10,315 nucleotides of DNA from Lunasporangiospora selenospora (Eukaryota > Mortierellomycota > Mortierellomycetes > Mortierellales > Mortierellaceae). The translations under genes were made by a program, and so were the position numbers. The notes under the pieces are model-generated. The model made no database searches. It was not told the origin of the DNA and saw only the letters and a list, made by a program, of their open reading frames with translations. Numbering within the stretch: the first letter of the stretch is position 1; every line of letters starts with the position of its first letter. The DNA is taken from positions 7,758 through 18,072 of the forward strand of contig JAABOA010000265.1 of assembly GCA_015680635.1 (NCBI GenBank), read 5' to 3'. Positions 8,701 through 10,315 of this stretch are shown here, one piece after another.

Positions 8701-10183
8701 TTGATATCATTTACTGTGTCCCCTGTGTGGTCGACCGTTACTTTGTACAGATCGCCCTCTTCGCTCTGCAACAGCAAAAAGAACGAGTTCTATATCATTC
8801 AAGCATTGTAAAACAGCATATGTGAGCCTAAGGACCACAATCATTTGAGAAATTGAATACCCCCTACGATACCTAGTTCAATTTACCTTCATCTTATGGA
8901 CGACTCCTGAAACAATCAACAGTCCGCGGTCCTTGTTTTCTAATGGATTCTCACGTCGTGGTATAGGGACCGTAAGAGTCGCCGAACCAATATGCTTATA
9001 CGTGACATAGTTCTCCGAGCATACCAAAACTCCTGAAGGGCCATCCGAACCACCGGGAACTACGTTGTTATTAAAGAAGATGAAGAGTATTTAGAGTATT
9101 GTCAAGATCGAAAAATTGGCACAACTTTACGCCCAGAGTTCAGGGAAATAAATCTTTACCAGAGACGAGCAAATTAGCCTTTCGATCCACTGCCTCGCTC
9201 CATTTTCTGACAACATGATTCAGTCCTAGGTCCAGTTCGTAATATGTCAGCATCTATCAAAATTCAGTAAAACAATAGTCCATTTAAAGACCTCATTAGT
9301 AACAATGAACTTAAGTTTCAGGATTCAATGGCCATTTTGCACTACCCACATATGAGTTGAGTACAAACGGTATGGCTTCTCGTGTACCTTCTCCGTTTCT
9401 TTGAATGCCTCCCCAGTAGGATCTTGGTCAGCTTCTGAATAGTCAACCTCCAAGCACGCAAATATTGGATTCTCGAAGCCAACATCAACTCCAGTAATGT
9501 GCTGAACGATGGTGTGAGATTTGTGGGCTTCCAATGGGGATCCGATCGTGAGTCTGGCTGCAATATCACGATTAAGAATATAGACTAACTTCTGCTTCTC
9601 CATTGACCCTAGACAGCAGGTTGAGAGGATATAAATGTTAGGACCACAAGCTCCCTAAACTACATAAACTGCGCCGAAATACGCTTGCGTGGCATTTTCC
9701 ATACCGATCATGACAGCACGGCCTTTTGGATCAACAGCAAGATATTGCCCAGGGACAATTCTCCTGCATCCTGACTTGCCAAACGTCTCCTGATGGACCT
9801 TTTCGAACACATTCTTGGTTGGATTGTATTCCAGAATAACGATCCTGCCCGAGTCGGATCCAATCACGATATAATCTAGCAAAAAACATGCAAATTCGAT
9901 TAGTCAATGGTAATGGAACTACAAGAGAGAATTAACGCAAACACAAGATCTGGGTACCTTTGGATGCACCGGTAAGGCGGAAGGCTGCAAGGGATCGAAT
10001 GACGCCAAAGACCTCATGCGAAAGGATTGAATGCACCTTTCCAACGGTGGTGTCCGGCCGAAGAAGCTCGATCCTCGAGACATGAGAGACAATCAGTTCC
10101 TGCTGCTTCGTTCCTGAGAAGTTCCCGAGGATGGCCTGGTTAATAGCATTTGGGGCTTGCAGTGTCAAGTTATACAGAAACAT
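5782..10183 (-). CDS. RSE1: Pre-mRNA-splicing factor RSE1 (SF3b130/SF3B3), complete, nine exons
   Basis: Spliced as complement(join(5782..5919,6027..8234,8327..8507,8611..8789,8887..9059,9160..9253,9388..9608,9705..9875,9958..10183)): 3591 nt, 1196 residues, against 1217 in human SF3B3. Every junction restores conserved family sequence, such as NFSGTKQQE near the N terminus, [92 protein letters not shown] and DGDICEQ near the C terminus. The fold is three beta-propellers, as in DDB1 and CPSF160: MMS1_N-type region roughly 75-540, CPSF_A-type region roughly 843-1165. In the nucleus it scaffolds SF3b, the U2 snRNP subcomplex that clamps the branch-site helix next to SF3B1 and PHF5A. The linker near 800-840 is shorter than in human. 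Start: first ATG, giving MFLYNLTLQ as in the family. The gene ends RIRAI, aligning to the human C-terminal residues. Confidence 0.97.
5920..6026 (-). other. RSE1: RSE1 intron 8 (last intron)
   Basis: A 107-nt intron, AAG|GTAGGA to CGATAG|GGT, with branch-like TTCTAAC inside. Splicing joins ...HVPVK to [12 protein letters not shown], as in SF3B3. If unspliced, the frame adds 12 residues ([12 protein letters not shown]) and stops at 5990-5988, losing the last 45 conserved residues. Confidence 0.93.
8235..9957 (-). other. RSE1: RSE1 introns 1-7 (intron-dense 5' third)
   Basis: Introns in order: 9957-9876 (82 nt, GTACCC...GCTAG), 9704-9609 (96, GTATGG...TCTAG), 9387-9254 (134, GTACAC...GATAG), 9159-9060 (100, GTAAAG...CGTAG), 8886-8790 (97, GTAAAT...TATAG), 8610-8508 (103, GTACGT...ATTAG), 8326-8235 (92, GTGCGT...TCAAG). 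Branch-like motifs are visible in several: TGACTAAT in intron 1, TCCTAAC in intron 2, TTACTAAT in intron 3, TGTTAAC in intron 7. Donors are degenerate after GT. Retention of any one gives an early stop; for intron 7 the stop falls just after the intron, through frameshift. Intron 6 starts inside CAGTACGT: the CA|GTACGT choice gives [14 protein letters not shown], matching the family length. Confidence 0.92.
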
Positions 10184-10315
10184 CGTTCAGAGAAGGAATG
10201 GTCGTTCGTGTGTGAAGAATAAAATGCAAAAAACGAGAAACGAAAGCAGGACAATTGGCACTATAATTACGTCACGGATGACATAACAGTCGCACCAGTT
10301 GCCCTGCGATCAGCA
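10184..10315 (-). promoter_or_regulatory. RSE1 upstream region with CCAAT and CRE-like motifs
   Basis: Reading toward RSE1 on the minus strand: TGACGTAA (10274-10267, an ATF/CREB-type site), then CCAAT (10258-10254), about 70-90 bp before the ATG at 10183. No TATA consensus is seen, as expected of a housekeeping splicing gene. The window ends before any further gene can be recognised. Confidence 0.4.

Overview
The window is a piece of a eukaryotic, most likely fungal, nuclear genome. It has spliceosomal GT-AG introns of 82-134 nt, compact genes and a fungal-style MFS transporter. The degenerate 5' splice sites and the intron-rich RSE1/SF3B3 gene suggest an early-diverging lineage of the Mucoromycota/Mortierella kind. 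That placement is a guess from overall flavour and is not demonstrated.

Layout, left to right. (1) Positions 1-1225, minus strand: one long uninterrupted reading frame that runs off the left edge. It encodes a TFIIB-family general transcription factor with a zinc ribbon and two degenerate cyclin repeats; among the subfamilies it looks most like BRF2/TFIIIB50. (2) About 2.5 kb (1226-3777) between divergent gene starts. I see no protein gene here, only promoter elements, some inverted repeats and one speculative small-RNA locus, ending in a TATA box and a pyrimidine-rich leader without any ATG. (3) Positions 3778-5505, plus strand: a two-exon, 543-residue Nodulin-like/MCH1-type MFS transporter. 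(4) A 276-bp tail-to-tail spacer with a poly(A) signal on each strand. (5) Positions 5782-10183, minus strand: a complete nine-exon RSE1 (SF3b130/SF3B3) gene, reconstructed exon by exon to 1196 residues. (6) Positions 10184-10315: the RSE1 promoter side, with CCAAT and CRE-like motifs.

Two of the three genes are nuclear gene-expression machinery: a TFIIB-type initiation factor and the SF3b subunit that helps U2 snRNP select branch sites. The transporter is unrelated. There is no sign of a cluster, mobile element, CRISPR array or horizontally acquired island. The least expected item is the TFIIB-family protein: if it is a true BRF2 orthologue in a fungus it would be noteworthy, because yeasts use only BRF1 for Pol III.
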